Of a stretch of DNA of 32,299 nucleotides, positions 22,145 through 30,241 are shown piece by piece. The translations under genes were made by a program, and so were the position numbers. Each line of letters starts with the position of its first letter. Positions within the stretch are counted from its first letter, which is position 1. The stretch is taken from NCBI GenBank assembly GCA_024691465.1, contig JAILNO010000026.1:1-32299 (forward strand). The letters run 5' to 3'. The stretch comes from Pseudobutyrivibrio sp. Its GTDB lineage: Bacteria > Bacillota_A > Clostridia > Lachnospirales > Lachnospiraceae. Under the pieces are notes generated by a model. The model saw only the letters and a list, made by a program, of their open reading frames with translations. It was not told where the DNA came from and searched no databases.

Positions 22145-23457
22145 ATTCTAGTCATAAGATTGCTCAGGTAGCAGTTGATAGTCCAGCTGAGAGAGCAGGA
22201 TTGATACCTGGGGATATTATTACCAAAATTAATAACGTAACTTTAGTTGATATATTTGATTATCATTACTATTCTGATGATGCCGATATTACTGTAGAGA
22301 TTCTCCATGAGGATGGTACTACTGAAGATATTATGGTTTCTAAGGAAGAGGGCGAGGATCTAGGCGTAATCTTCTGTAATGGATTGATGGATGATTATAA
22401 GTCATGTTCTAACAAGTGTGCGTTTTGCTTTATTGATCAGATGCCGCCTGGTATGAGAGAGACTCTCTACTTCAAGGATGATGATACTAGATTATCTTTC
22501 CTGCAGGGTAATTATGTTACCTTGACCAATATGAAGATGGCAGATTTAGATAGAATCATAGCCTATAAGCTAGGTCCTATTAATATTTCTGTGCATGCTA
22601 CTAACCCAGAGCTTAGAGTTAAGCTACTGCATAATAGATTCGCATGTGATATCCTAGATAAGATCAGGAAATTATACGAGGCAGAGATTCCTATGAATGC
22701 CCAGGTAGTAGCTTGTCCAGGGCTTAATGATGGAGCTGAGCTTGATAGGACTATTTCTGATTTGCTTGAGTTTGCCCCTGTTATGAGTTCTATGTCGGTT
22801 GTGCCTGTTGGTGTCACCAAGTTTAGAGATGGACTATTTCCTCTTAGGACTTACACTGCTGAGGAGGCAGGAGCTGTCATTGATCAGATTGAGCATTGGC
22901 AGGATGTGGCCATGGAGAGATTTGGCAATCACTTTGTACAAGCATCAGATGAATGGTACATTCTAGCTGGTAGACCACTTCCTAATGCTGATAGGTATGA
23001 TGGCTTTATTCAGCTTGAGAATGGGGTGGGTATGCTTCGCCTGCTCAAGGAGGAAGTATTAGACGCCCTTGAGGATATTAAGAAGCCTCTGTTTATGAAA
23101 CGCCACCATGTGACCATTGCTACTGGTAAGCTTGTGGCTCCATTTATGAGAGAGTTAGCTGATGTCATCTGTGACAAATTCCCTAAGGTAAAAGTTGATG
23201 TCGTTGCTATTAGGAATGATTTCTTCGGAGAAGAAATTACAGTTGCAGGGCTTATTACAGGACAGGATTTAATAGCTCAGCTTAAGGATAGGGATTTAGG
23301 TGACAGACTGTTACTGTCTAATACTATGCTTAGGTCAGGTGAGGAAGTATTTTTAGATGATATTACTCTTAGCGAGTTGTCCGAAACTTTACAAGTTTCC
23401 ACGCGTATTGTACAATCAGACGGGCGTGATTTAGTCTATGCAATAATTGGACGATAG
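22138..23457 (+). CDS. DUF512 protein: PDZ domain plus radical SAM-like core
   Basis: 439 aa. An N-terminal PDZ-like domain (about 1-70, VDSPAERAGLIPGDIITKIN) precedes a radical SAM-type core with three cysteines in CSNKCAFCF (Cys90, Cys94, Cys97), fitting the CxxxCxxC iron-sulfur motif. The C-terminal DUF512 region includes FRDGLFPLRTYT and EWYILAGRPLP, common to the family. It lies 36 bases before der and overlaps yraN, an arrangement frequent in clostridia. The substrate is unknown. The PDZ domain suggests binding of a protein C-terminus, and the der/plsY neighbourhood hints at ribosome or membrane biogenesis, but this is guilt by association only. Confidence 0.87.
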   Translation: MLNSSHKIAQVAVDSPAERAGLIPGDIITKINNVTLVDIFDYHYYSDDADITVEILHEDGTTEDIMVSKEEGEDLGVIFCNGLMDDYKSCSNKCAFCFIDQMPPGMRETLYFKDDDTRLSFLQGNYVTLTNMKMADLDRIIAYKLGPINISVHATNPELRVKLLHNRFACDILDKIRKLYEAEIPMNAQVVACPGLNDGAELDRTISDLLEFAPVMSSMSVVPVGVTKFRDGLFPLRTYTAEEAGAVIDQIEHWQDVAMERFGNHFVQASDEWYILAGRPLPNADRYDGFIQLENGVGMLRLLKEEVLDALEDIKKPLFMKRHHVTIATGKLVAPFMRELADVICDKFPKVKVDVVAIRNDFFGEEITVAGLITGQDLIAQLKDRDLGDRLLLSNTMLRSGEEVFLDDITLSELSETLQVSTRIVQSDGRDLVYAIIGR

Positions 23458-23493
23458 CGCATTTTTTTAGTTAATCAAGAAGAGAGGTATTTT

Positions 23494-24819
23494 ATGTCAA
23501 GACCAGTCGTGGCCATAGTTGGCCGCCCTAATGTCGGAAAATCTACGCTTTTTAATGCCTTGGCAGGAGAGCGTATTTCTATAGTTAAGGACACACCAGG
23601 TGTTACTAGAGACCGTATATATGCTGACGTTTCCTGGCTTAATTATGATTTCACTATGATTGATACAGGTGGTATTGAGCCTGATTCTAGCGATATCATT
23701 CTTTCTCAGATGAGGGAGCAGGCACAGATTGCCATAGACACAGCTGATGTTATTGTATTCCTCGTTGATGTGAAGCAGGGGCTTCAGGATAGTGACTCTA
23801 AGGTTGCAGATATGCTTAGAAGGAGTCATAAGCCTGTTATTCTAGTAGTCAATAAGGTGGATAGCTTCGAGCGCGATATGGTAGATGTCTACGAGTTCTA
23901 TAATCTTGGAATAGGTGATCCTATTGCCATATCAGCTGCATCCAGACTCGGTTTCGGTGATATGCTTGATGTGGTTGTCAGCTATTTCCCTGAGCCTACA
24001 GGTGAGGAAGAAGAGGACGACACACCTAAGATTGCAGTTATTGGTAAGCCTAATGTAGGTAAGTCATCTCTTATTAATAAGCTCTGTGGTGAGGAGCGAG
24101 TTATTGTTTCAGATATAGCCGGCACCACTAGAGATGCTGTTGACACCAGAGTTAGATATAATCATAAGGATTACATCTTTATTGATACAGCAGGACTTCG
24201 TCGCAAGAGCAAGATTAAAGAGGATTTAGAGCGTTACTCTATCGTGAGAGCTGTTGCTTCCGTTGAGAAGGCTGATGTGGTAATCATTATGATTGACGCC
24301 ACTGAGGGTGTTACCGAGCAGGATGCTAAGATAGCTGGTATTGCCCATGAAAGAGGCAAGGGTATTATTATCTGTGTCAATAAGTGGGATGCCATTGAGA
24401 AGAATGACAAGACTATGAAGGAGCACGAGGATAAGATTCGTCAAATTCTTTCATTCATGCCTTATGCTTCTATATTATTTATTTCTGTTAAGAGTGGACA
24501 GCGCCTTGGTAAAATATACGAGACAATTGATGCTGTTATTGAGAACAACTCTATGCGTATCGCTACTGGTGTCCTCAATGAGATTGTAACAGAAGCAGTT
24601 GCTCTACAGCAGCCACCTACCGATAAGGGTAAGAGACTTAAGATATTCTACACTACACAGGTTGCTGTTAAACCACCTACCTTTGTTATTTTTGTAAATG
24701 AGAAATATTTAATGCATTTTTCTTATGTTCGTTATTTAGAGAATCGAATTAGAGATGCTTTCGGTTTCGAAGGCACATCTCTTAAATTTATAATTAGAGA
24801 GAGGAAGGAAAACGAATAA
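23494..24819 (+). CDS. der: Ribosome assembly GTPase Der (EngA)
   Basis: 441 aa. Der has two GTPase domains in tandem and a C-terminal KH-like domain, and is essential for 50S assembly. The first domain carries [12 protein letters not shown] at about 10-21, DTGG and NKVD. The second carries [12 protein letters not shown] near 185, the [10 protein letters not shown] block and NKWD. The tail [20 protein letters not shown] is the KH-like end. AGAGAGG lies before the ATG. The last base of its stop codon is the first base of plsY (TAATG), so the two are coupled. This der-plsY-gpsA order is standard in Firmicutes. Confidence 0.97.
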   Translation: MSRPVVAIVGRPNVGKSTLFNALAGERISIVKDTPGVTRDRIYADVSWLNYDFTMIDTGGIEPDSSDIILSQMREQAQIAIDTADVIVFLVDVKQGLQDSDSKVADMLRRSHKPVILVVNKVDSFERDMVDVYEFYNLGIGDPIAISAASRLGFGDMLDVVVSYFPEPTGEEEEDDTPKIAVIGKPNVGKSSLINKLCGEERVIVSDIAGTTRDAVDTRVRYNHKDYIFIDTAGLRRKSKIKEDLERYSIVRAVASVEKADVVIIMIDATEGVTEQDAKIAGIAHERGKGIIICVNKWDAIEKNDKTMKEHEDKIRQILSFMPYASILFISVKSGQRLGKIYETIDAVIENNSMRIATGVLNEIVTEAVALQQPPTDKGKRLKIFYTTQVAVKPPTFVIFVNEKYLMHFSYVRYLENRIRDAFGFEGTSLKFIIRERKENE

Positions 24820-25478
24820 TGAGTATTGTAGGGAGAATAATAGCTGTTATTATTGGTTATTGCTTTGGCATGATTCTTATGGGCTATCTTATTGGTAAGT
24901 CTAAGAACATCGATCTTACTAAGGTGGGTAGTGGTAATGTAGGTTCCACTAACACCATGAGGAATCTAGGTGTTCCAGCTGGACTTATTACACTGGCTTG
25001 GGATTGCCTTAAGTGTGTAGTTGCCGTATTTTTTGTATGGCTTATATTTGGAATTTTTACAGAGGATAGGAATATATACATGGTCTATGCAGGACTTGGC
25101 TGTGTCCTGGGTCATGATTTCCCATGCTATATGCATTTCAAGGGAGGTAAGGGTGTTGCTTCTACATTGGGATTCATTATTGCATTATTTCCAATGGGTA
25201 TTCCAATCCCAGCATGTGTATTCATAGGAATTGTAGCTATTACTAGATATGTATCACTTGGTTCAATTATTGGTGAGCTTTCTTTTGCAATTGAGATATT
25301 AGTTGCTGCTAAAATGGGTATTTTATCTGAGAAATATGCAGATGGCCAGCTTACTGAGGTTGTAGTGATCTGTTGTATAGTATCAGCTCTTTCTATTGCT
25401 TTACACCATGCGAATATCAAGCGTCTACTTGCTGGCAATGAGAACAAATTCTCATTTCATCCAGAGACTAGAGCATAG
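24819..25478 (+). CDS. plsY: Glycerol-3-phosphate acyltransferase PlsY
   Basis: 219 aa membrane enzyme that transfers acyl groups from acyl phosphate (made by PlsX) to glycerol 3-phosphate, the first acylation of phospholipid synthesis. Family motifs are GSGNVGSTNTMRNLG (about 37-51), the central GHDFPCYMHFKGGKGVAST, and a third acidic motif near GELSFAIEI. About five hydrophobic segments alternate with these loops. The start overlaps the der stop by one base. gpsA, which makes its substrate, follows after 15 bases, so the whole acyl-acceptor route is in one transcript. Confidence 0.96.
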   Translation: MSIVGRIIAVIIGYCFGMILMGYLIGKSKNIDLTKVGSGNVGSTNTMRNLGVPAGLITLAWDCLKCVVAVFFVWLIFGIFTEDRNIYMVYAGLGCVLGHDFPCYMHFKGGKGVASTLGFIIALFPMGIPIPACVFIGIVAITRYVSLGSIIGELSFAIEILVAAKMGILSEKYADGQLTEVVVICCIVSALSIALHHANIKRLLAGNENKFSFHPETRA

Positions 25479-25493
25479 GACTAGGAGTTATTA

Positions 25494-26501
25494 ATGGCTA
25501 GAATTAGTGTAATCGGAGCAGGTAGCTGGGGTATAGCCCTAGCTGTTATGCTTAACAAGAATGGGCATGATGTCAAAGTTTGGTCTCACAGACAATCTCA
25601 GGTAGACCAGATGAACGATACTCATACCAGTGATAAGATTAAGGGCGTGAGGCTGCCAGATACTCTGCAGTTCACCTCAGATATTGAGGATGCAGCTTGT
25701 ATGGCGGATGTAATACTTATGGCAGTTCCTTCTAAAGCTACCAGAGAGACAGCTGAGAAGATTAAGCCTTATGTCAATAATAATCAGATTTTTATTACAG
25801 TTACTAAGGGTATTGAAGAGGATACCCTATTAACTCAGACAGAGATATTAGAGGATGTCCTAGGAGAGGATAAGCGCGTATGTGTATTATCAGGTCCTAG
25901 TCATGCTGAGGAGGTCGTAGTATTTAAGCCTACACTTGTGGTGGCTGGCTCTACTGACAGGCAGACGTCACTTTTTGTCCAGAACCTATTTATGAATAAG
26001 TATTTCAGAGTGTATTCTTCGCCTGATGTTAAGGGCATCGAGGTAGGTGCTGCGCTTAAGAATGTTATAGCACTTGCTGCTGGTATGTCAGATGGCCTAG
26101 GATTCGGAGACAATGCTAAAGCTGCTCTTATCACCAGAGGCATTAAGGAGATATCCGCACTTGCAGTTGCCATGGGAGGTCAGACTGAGACATTATCTGG
26201 ACTTACTGGAGTAGGTGATTTGATAGTTACCTGTTCATCTATGCATTCCCGCAACCGTATGGCAGGTTACTATATGGGACAAGGCATGAGCAAGGATGAG
26301 GCTATGGATAAGGTAGCCATGGTAGTCGAGGGTGTATATTCTGCTAAGGCTGCCAAGAAGCTTGCTGAGAAGTATCAGATAGAGATGCCAATTGTAGATG
26401 TAGTTAATGCAGTTCTCTTTGATAATATGGCTGTAAAGGATGCAGTATATGAACTTATGACTCGTTCTAAGAAGGATGAGACATCAGATATGGAATGGTA
26501 A
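25494..26501 (+). CDS. gpsA: Glycerol-3-phosphate dehydrogenase [NAD(P)+]
   Basis: 335 aa, cytoplasmic. It reduces dihydroxyacetone phosphate to sn-glycerol 3-phosphate for phospholipids. The Rossmann nucleotide-binding loop is GAGSWG at 8-13. GPSHAEEVV and EVGAALKNVIALAAG with the catalytic lysine follow. The C-terminal domain contains SDGLGFGDNAKAALITRG and LSGLTGVGDLIVTC, the family's substrate region. AGGAG lies before the ATG. It ends the der-plsY-gpsA unit with a strong terminator. Confidence 0.97.
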   Translation: MARISVIGAGSWGIALAVMLNKNGHDVKVWSHRQSQVDQMNDTHTSDKIKGVRLPDTLQFTSDIEDAACMADVILMAVPSKATRETAEKIKPYVNNNQIFITVTKGIEEDTLLTQTEILEDVLGEDKRVCVLSGPSHAEEVVVFKPTLVVAGSTDRQTSLFVQNLFMNKYFRVYSSPDVKGIEVGAALKNVIALAAGMSDGLGFGDNAKAALITRGIKEISALAVAMGGQTETLSGLTGVGDLIVTCSSMHSRNRMAGYYMGQGMSKDEAMDKVAMVVEGVYSAKAAKKLAEKYQIEMPIVDVVNAVLFDNMAVKDAVYELMTRSKKDETSDMEW

Positions 26502-26505
26502 ATTT

Positions 26506-26530
26506 AGGCTAGCGCTTGCTAGCCTTTTTT
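26506..26530 (+). terminator. Intrinsic terminator after gpsA
   Basis: A perfect 8-bp GC-rich stem, AGGCTAGC (26506-26513) with GCTAGCCT (26518-26525), loop GCTT, then a run of six T. Confidence 0.93.
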
Positions 26531-26531
26531 A

Positions 26532-26560
26532 TTGGAAATAGATTATTAGTATAGTATTAT
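26532..26560 (+). promoter_or_regulatory. Promoter for the Gfo/Idh remnant and possibly yjbR-alkyltransferase
   Basis: TTGGAA (26532-26537), 17-bp spacer, TATTAT (26555-26560), starting two bases after the terminator T tract. The first open frame it meets is the broken oxidoreductase remnant, so it may now mainly serve the fusion gene downstream. Confidence 0.5.
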
Positions 26561-26591
26561 TTATTTAAATATAGATAATAGGAGGTATGCT

Positions 26592-26657
26592 ATGGGAATT
26601 AAATGGGGTGTTATTGGAACTGCAGGAATTGCTAAGGGAAGTACTATACCTGTTTAG
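26592..26657 (+). pseudogene. Truncated N-terminus of a Gfo/Idh/MocA-family oxidoreductase
   Basis: A strong AGGAGG before an ATG opens a 21-codon frame, MGIKWGVIGTAGIAKGSTIP followed by V and TAG. This is the classic start of an NAD(P)-dependent Gfo/Idh/MocA oxidoreductase, with the GxxGxA Rossmann loop. Such proteins usually continue with P-G-M-K; here TAG comes after one altered codon, and ATG AAG TAT then TAA follows, as if a Gly-Met-Lys-Tyr stretch had been damaged. The rest of the roughly 330-residue protein is gone; another gene starts 43 bases on. The ribosome site and promoter survive. It could instead be a short leader peptide gene, but the family match favours a deletion scar. Confidence 0.7.
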
Positions 26658-26700
26658 ATGAAGTATTAAATAAAGCTAGTTACTAAATATAGGAGGAGTT

Positions 26701-27336
26701 ATGATTACTCGAGAGGAGGCCTTGAAGTTTGGCCTAACATTTGAAGATGCATATTTAGATTCACCATTTAGTGATCCTAATTGGCAGTTGGTACGATTCA
26801 AGCCTAATAAGAAGGCGTTCCTTTGGACATATGAGAGAGACGGATATATCAATCTCAATGTAAAAGTTGACCCTGATAATGCATATTATTGGAGGCATCT
26901 ATATAAGTCAGTTATTCCTGGATATCATCAGAATAAGGATCATTGGAACACTATTATCTTAGACGGAAGCATTCCTACAGAGGATATTGAGGCCATGATA
27001 GGAGAAAGTTACGATTTAATATCCTACAGTCCATCTAAAGCTATATATGATGCTGTTAAGACTGTCCCTAAGGGCAAGGTTGCTACCTATGGTCAGATAG
27101 CTGCCATTGCAGGAGATAAGCATATGGCCAGAGCTGTGGGCAATGCTCTTCATAAGAACAAGGATCCAGAGCATGTACCATGCCATAGAGTTGTTAATTC
27201 TAAGGGAGAATTAGCCCATGAGTATGTATTCGGAGGTCCTGACATACAGAGACAGAAGCTGGAGGCTGAAGGTGTTAGGGTGCTGGATGGAAGGGTTAAT
27301 CTTAAGGAGTTTCAGTGGGATTATTTTGGTGAGTAA
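26701..27336 (+). CDS. Fusion of YjbR/MmcQ-like domain with an O6-alkylguanine-DNA alkyltransferase-like domain
   Basis: 211 aa in two parts. Residues 1 to about 105 look like the MmcQ/YjbR fold (DUF419): the FEDAYLDSPF opening, WQLVRFKPNKKAFLWTYERD, and HWNTIILDGSIPTEDIEAMI. Residues about 108-205 are a methyltransferase-like DNA-binding domain with GKVATYGQIA, RAVGNAL and the PCHRVV active site with Cys161. The intact cysteine argues for true alkyl transfer from damaged guanine rather than the cysteine-less ATL type, although the N-terminal ribonuclease-like domain of Ada/Ogt is replaced by YjbR. AGGAGG is seven bases before the ATG. Its location between a gene scar and nrdD has no clear metabolic logic, beyond DNA repair beside dNTP synthesis. 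Confidence 0.85.
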   Translation: MITREEALKFGLTFEDAYLDSPFSDPNWQLVRFKPNKKAFLWTYERDGYINLNVKVDPDNAYYWRHLYKSVIPGYHQNKDHWNTIILDGSIPTEDIEAMIGESYDLISYSPSKAIYDAVKTVPKGKVATYGQIAAIAGDKHMARAVGNALHKNKDPEHVPCHRVVNSKGELAHEYVFGGPDIQRQKLEAEGVRVLDGRVNLKEFQWDYFGE

Positions 27337-27396
27337 TCCTGTGATATTATAAATGTGTCTGAATTGTTAAACTTTATTTTGTGGTAGTTGTTCGTA

Positions 27397-27425
27397 TTGA
27401 CTACTAGATAATGTGGTGGTAGTAT
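27397..27425 (+). promoter_or_regulatory. Probable nrdD promoter
   Basis: TTGACT (27397-27402), 17-bp spacer, TAGTAT (27420-27425); predicted start near 27432. One NrdR-like box covers the spacer and the end of the -35, and the other lies just past the predicted start, as expected for repression. A second TATAAT (27496-27501) closer to nrdD has no good -35. Confidence 0.5.
27401..27416. promoter_or_regulatory. NrdR-box-like operator, upstream copy
   Basis: CTACTAGATAATGTGG fits the palindromic NrdR consensus acaCwAtATmTwGTgt in most core positions (CTA..A|TA.TGT). NrdR represses ribonucleotide reductase operons in response to ATP/dATP. Its centre is 35 bp from the centre of the second box. 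Confidence 0.7.
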
Positions 27426-27435
27426 ATCTTTATCA

Positions 27436-27451
27436 ACACAATATCTAGTAG
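27436..27451. promoter_or_regulatory. NrdR-box-like operator, downstream copy
   Basis: ACACAATATCTAGTAG matches acaCwAtATmTwGTgt at every position except the last two, the better of the two copies. It lies just downstream of the predicted nrdD start, where bound NrdR would block polymerase. Confidence 0.8.
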
Positions 27452-27532
27452 TTTTTTGTTTGCTACATGACTATATGTTGACTGAATATTTTAATTATAA
27501 TCGTTTATTTTCAAATAAATTTGGAGGTAGTA

Positions 27533-29656
27533 ATGGAAAGATTTGTTGTTAAGAAAGATGGCACATTAGAGCCATTTAATGTACAGAAGGTAGTAGAGGC
27601 TGTTGGAAAGTCTGCCACACGTGTATTAGTTAAATTTACTCCTGAACAGGAGAAGTTTATTTGTCAATTTGTTGAAGAGAGAGTGGAGGAGCTTAATCTT
27701 GAAAAAATTGAGATTGCACAAATGCACAATATTGTTGAGGGCGCTCTTGAGCGTGTTAATCCTATGGTTGCAAAGAGCTATAGGGATTATCGTAACTATA
27801 AGCAGGATTTTGTCCAGATGCTTGACGATGTTTACAAGAAGTCTCAGAACATTATGTACATCGGTGACAAGGAAAATTCCAATACTGACTCGGCTCTTGT
27901 TTCTACAAAGCGTTCGTTAATTTTTAATGAGCTTAACAGAGAGCTTTATAAGAAGTTCTTCCTTACCACTGAGGAAGTTCAGGCTATTAGAGATGGATAT
28001 ATCTATATCCATGATATGAATGCTCGTAGGGATACCATGAATTGCTGCTTATTTGATGTAGAGTCAGTTCTTTCTGGCGGTTTTGAGATGGGTAATATCT
28101 TCTACAATGAGCCTAAGAGTCTCGATGTGGCATTCGATGTAATCGGCGACATTGTTTTATCTGCAGCAAGTCAGCAGTACGGTGGATTTACTATTCCACA
28201 GGCTGATCAGATTCTTGAGAAGTACGCTCAGAAATCTTATGACAAATATATTGAGAAGTATCTTAATCTTGGAATCGATAAAGATAAGGCCGAGGAAGTG
28301 GCCATGTCTGAGGTTCAAAGAGAGATGGAACAGGGATTCCAGGGATGGGAGTATAAGTTCAATACAGTAGCTTCATCTCGTGGTGATTATCCATTTATTA
28401 CTGTTACTATAGGTCTTGGTACTTCTATTTTTGCCAAGATGGCATCTAAAGCATGCCTTAAGGTTAGGGCTATTGGACAGGGTAAGCCAGGATTTAAGAA
28501 GCCTGTACTTTTCCCTAAGGTAGTATTCCTATATGATGAGAACCTCCACGGTCCAGGTGGAGAGCTTGAGGATGTATTTGAGGCTGGTATTGATTGCTCA
28601 CGCAAGACTATGTATCCTGATTGGCTTTCTCTTACAGGCGAGGGATATATTGCCAGCATGTATAAGAAGTATGGCAAGGTTATTTCACCTATGGGATGTA
28701 GAGCATTCCTTTCTCCTTGGTACGTAAGAGGAGGTATGAATCCTGCTGATGATAAGGATGAGCCTGTATTTATTGGTAGATTCAATATAGGAGCTGTATC
28801 ACTTCACCTTCCAATGATTCTCGCCAAGGCTCGCCAGGAATCTAAGGATTTCTATGAAGTGCTTGATTATTATCTTGAGATGATCAGGAAGCTTCATATT
28901 CGTACATACGCTTATTTGGGCGAGATGCGTGCGTCTACCAATCCACTTGCTTATTGTGAGGGCGGTTTCTACGGTGGCCACTTAGGTTTCCATGACAAGA
29001 TTAAGCCACTTCTTAAGGCTGCTACTGCATCATTTGGTATCACTGCTTTCAATGAGCTTCAGGAGCTATATAATGGCAAGTCGCTTGTTGAGGATGGAGA
29101 GTTTGCTATTGAAGTGCTTAAGCACATCAATGACAAGGTTAATCAGTTTAAGGAGGAGGATGGCAATCTATATGCTATCTATGGTACCCCAGCTGAGAAT
29201 CTATGCGGATTACAGATTAAGCAATTTAGGAATAAATATGGCATAGTTGAGAATGTATCTGATAGAGAGTATGTTTCTAATTCATTCCATTGCCATGTAA
29301 CTGAGGATATTACACCTATTGAGAAGCAGGACAAGGAAGGCCGTTTCTGGGAACTTTGCAATGGCGGTAAGATTCAATACGTTCGTTATCCAATCAATTA
29401 CAATAGAGATGCAGTTAAGACTCTAGTTAGAAGAGCTATGAAGAAGGGATTCTACGAGGGAGTTAACCTATCCCTTTCTTACTGTGATGATTGTGGTCAT
29501 GAGGAGCTTGAGATGGATGTATGCCCAGTATGCGGAAGTAAGAATCTTACTAAGATTGATCGTATGAATGGATACTTATCTTATTCTCGTGTTAAGGGAG
29601 ATACACGACTTAACGAAGCTAAGATGGCTGAGATTGCAGATCGCAAGTCTATGTAA
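27533..29656 (+). CDS. nrdD: Anaerobic ribonucleoside-triphosphate reductase (class III)
   Basis: 707 aa from the ATG at 27533; an in-frame TTG at 27521 is rejected because GGAGG at 27523-27527 serves the ATG. NrdD reduces NTPs to dNTPs without oxygen using a glycyl radical. An N-terminal ATP-cone (MERFVVKKDGTLEPFNVQKV, about 1-90) gives dATP/ATP allosteric control. The C-terminus has a zinc site of four cysteines (Cys651, 654, 664, 667 in CDDCG and CPVCG) and the radical glycine Gly680 in RMNGYLS, 28 residues from the end. NrdG, its activase, is next. Two NrdR-like boxes precede the gene. Strict anaerobes rely on this enzyme, which fits the proposed host. Confidence 0.97.
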   Translation: MERFVVKKDGTLEPFNVQKVVEAVGKSATRVLVKFTPEQEKFICQFVEERVEELNLEKIEIAQMHNIVEGALERVNPMVAKSYRDYRNYKQDFVQMLDDVYKKSQNIMYIGDKENSNTDSALVSTKRSLIFNELNRELYKKFFLTTEEVQAIRDGYIYIHDMNARRDTMNCCLFDVESVLSGGFEMGNIFYNEPKSLDVAFDVIGDIVLSAASQQYGGFTIPQADQILEKYAQKSYDKYIEKYLNLGIDKDKAEEVAMSEVQREMEQGFQGWEYKFNTVASSRGDYPFITVTIGLGTSIFAKMASKACLKVRAIGQGKPGFKKPVLFPKVVFLYDENLHGPGGELEDVFEAGIDCSRKTMYPDWLSLTGEGYIASMYKKYGKVISPMGCRAFLSPWYVRGGMNPADDKDEPVFIGRFNIGAVSLHLPMILAKARQESKDFYEVLDYYLEMIRKLHIRTYAYLGEMRASTNPLAYCEGGFYGGHLGFHDKIKPLLKAATASFGITAFNELQELYNGKSLVEDGEFAIEVLKHINDKVNQFKEEDGNLYAIYGTPAENLCGLQIKQFRNKYGIVENVSDREYVSNSFHCHVTEDITPIEKQDKEGRFWELCNGGKIQYVRYPINYNRDAVKTLVRRAMKKGFYEGVNLSLSYCDDCGHEELEMDVCPVCGSKNLTKIDRMNGYLSYSRVKGDTRLNEAKMAEIADRKSM

Positions 29657-29732
29657 AATGCAACTGATTACCTAGCTTGCGCGGGAATTGGTTCAACTAA
29701 ATTATGATATTTACTAGGAGCACTTACATATT

Positions 29733-30224
29733 ATGAACTATCACAACATTACAAAGGATGATATGCTTAATGGTGACGGCCTTCGCGTGGTTTTGTGGGT
29801 GGCAGGTTGTGATCATCATTGTAAAGAGTGTCAGAATCCTATTACTTGGGATCCTGATGGAGGCCTTAAGTTTGATGAGGCTGCTAAGGAAGAATTATAT
29901 GAGGTATTATCTCGTGACTATATTTCTGGAATAACCTTTAGCGGAGGAGATCCACTTTTTCCTGGCAATAGGCAGGAAGTGACGGAGCTTGCCCGGGAGA
30001 TTAGGGAGAGATTTCCCGGCAAGACCGTCTGGCTTTATACTGGATTCACCTATGAGGAAGTTAAATCTCTTGAAATTATGAATTTTTTAGATGTTCTGGT
30101 TGACGGAGAATTTGAAATTGATAAGATAGATTTGCAGGCACAATGGAGAGGTAGTATCAATCAGCGCGTAATTGATGTTCCTCAGACCAGGAAATTAGGC
30201 CAGATTGTGCTACATGCAGATTAG
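29733..30224 (+). CDS. nrdG: Anaerobic ribonucleotide reductase activating protein
   Basis: 163 aa radical SAM enzyme that makes the glycyl radical on NrdD. The iron-sulfur cysteines are Cys26, Cys30 and Cys33 in GCDHHCKECQN. TFSGGDPLFP is the AdoMet-binding GGE-like block, and WLYTGFTYEEV follows, typical of NrdG. The N-terminus starts MNYHNITKDDMLNGDGLRVVLW, with the family's DGxGxRxxxW-like pattern. The best ribosome site, AGGAG at 29716-29720, is 12 bases from the ATG, unusually far, so translation may be weak. That would suit an activase needed in small amounts. It is 76 bases after nrdD with no terminator seen between. Confidence 0.95.
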   Translation: MNYHNITKDDMLNGDGLRVVLWVAGCDHHCKECQNPITWDPDGGLKFDEAAKEELYEVLSRDYISGITFSGGDPLFPGNRQEVTELAREIRERFPGKTVWLYTGFTYEEVKSLEIMNFLDVLVDGEFEIDKIDLQAQWRGSINQRVIDVPQTRKLGQIVLHAD

Positions 30225-30241
30225 ATGGAGAATAGAGAATT

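Larger units (their letters stand above)
27400..27457 (+). terminator. Inverted repeat with T tract between the fusion gene and nrdD
   Basis: ACTACTAGATA (27400-27410) pairs with TATCTAGTAGT (27442-27452). After an A/A mismatch, TGTG (27412-27415) pairs with CACA (27437-27440). The loop is 21 bases and six T follow (27452-27457). It is positioned to terminate transcripts of the fusion gene. Its arms are the two NrdR-like boxes, so DNA and RNA roles may coexist. Confidence 0.65.

Noticed and set aside
24226..24444. Minus-strand frame inside der
   Set aside because: Leu/Asn-rich translation without family features, fully inside the second GTPase domain of der.
28387..28785. 132-codon minus-strand frame inside nrdD
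   Set aside because: It overlaps the catalytic core of a certain gene and shows no family features.
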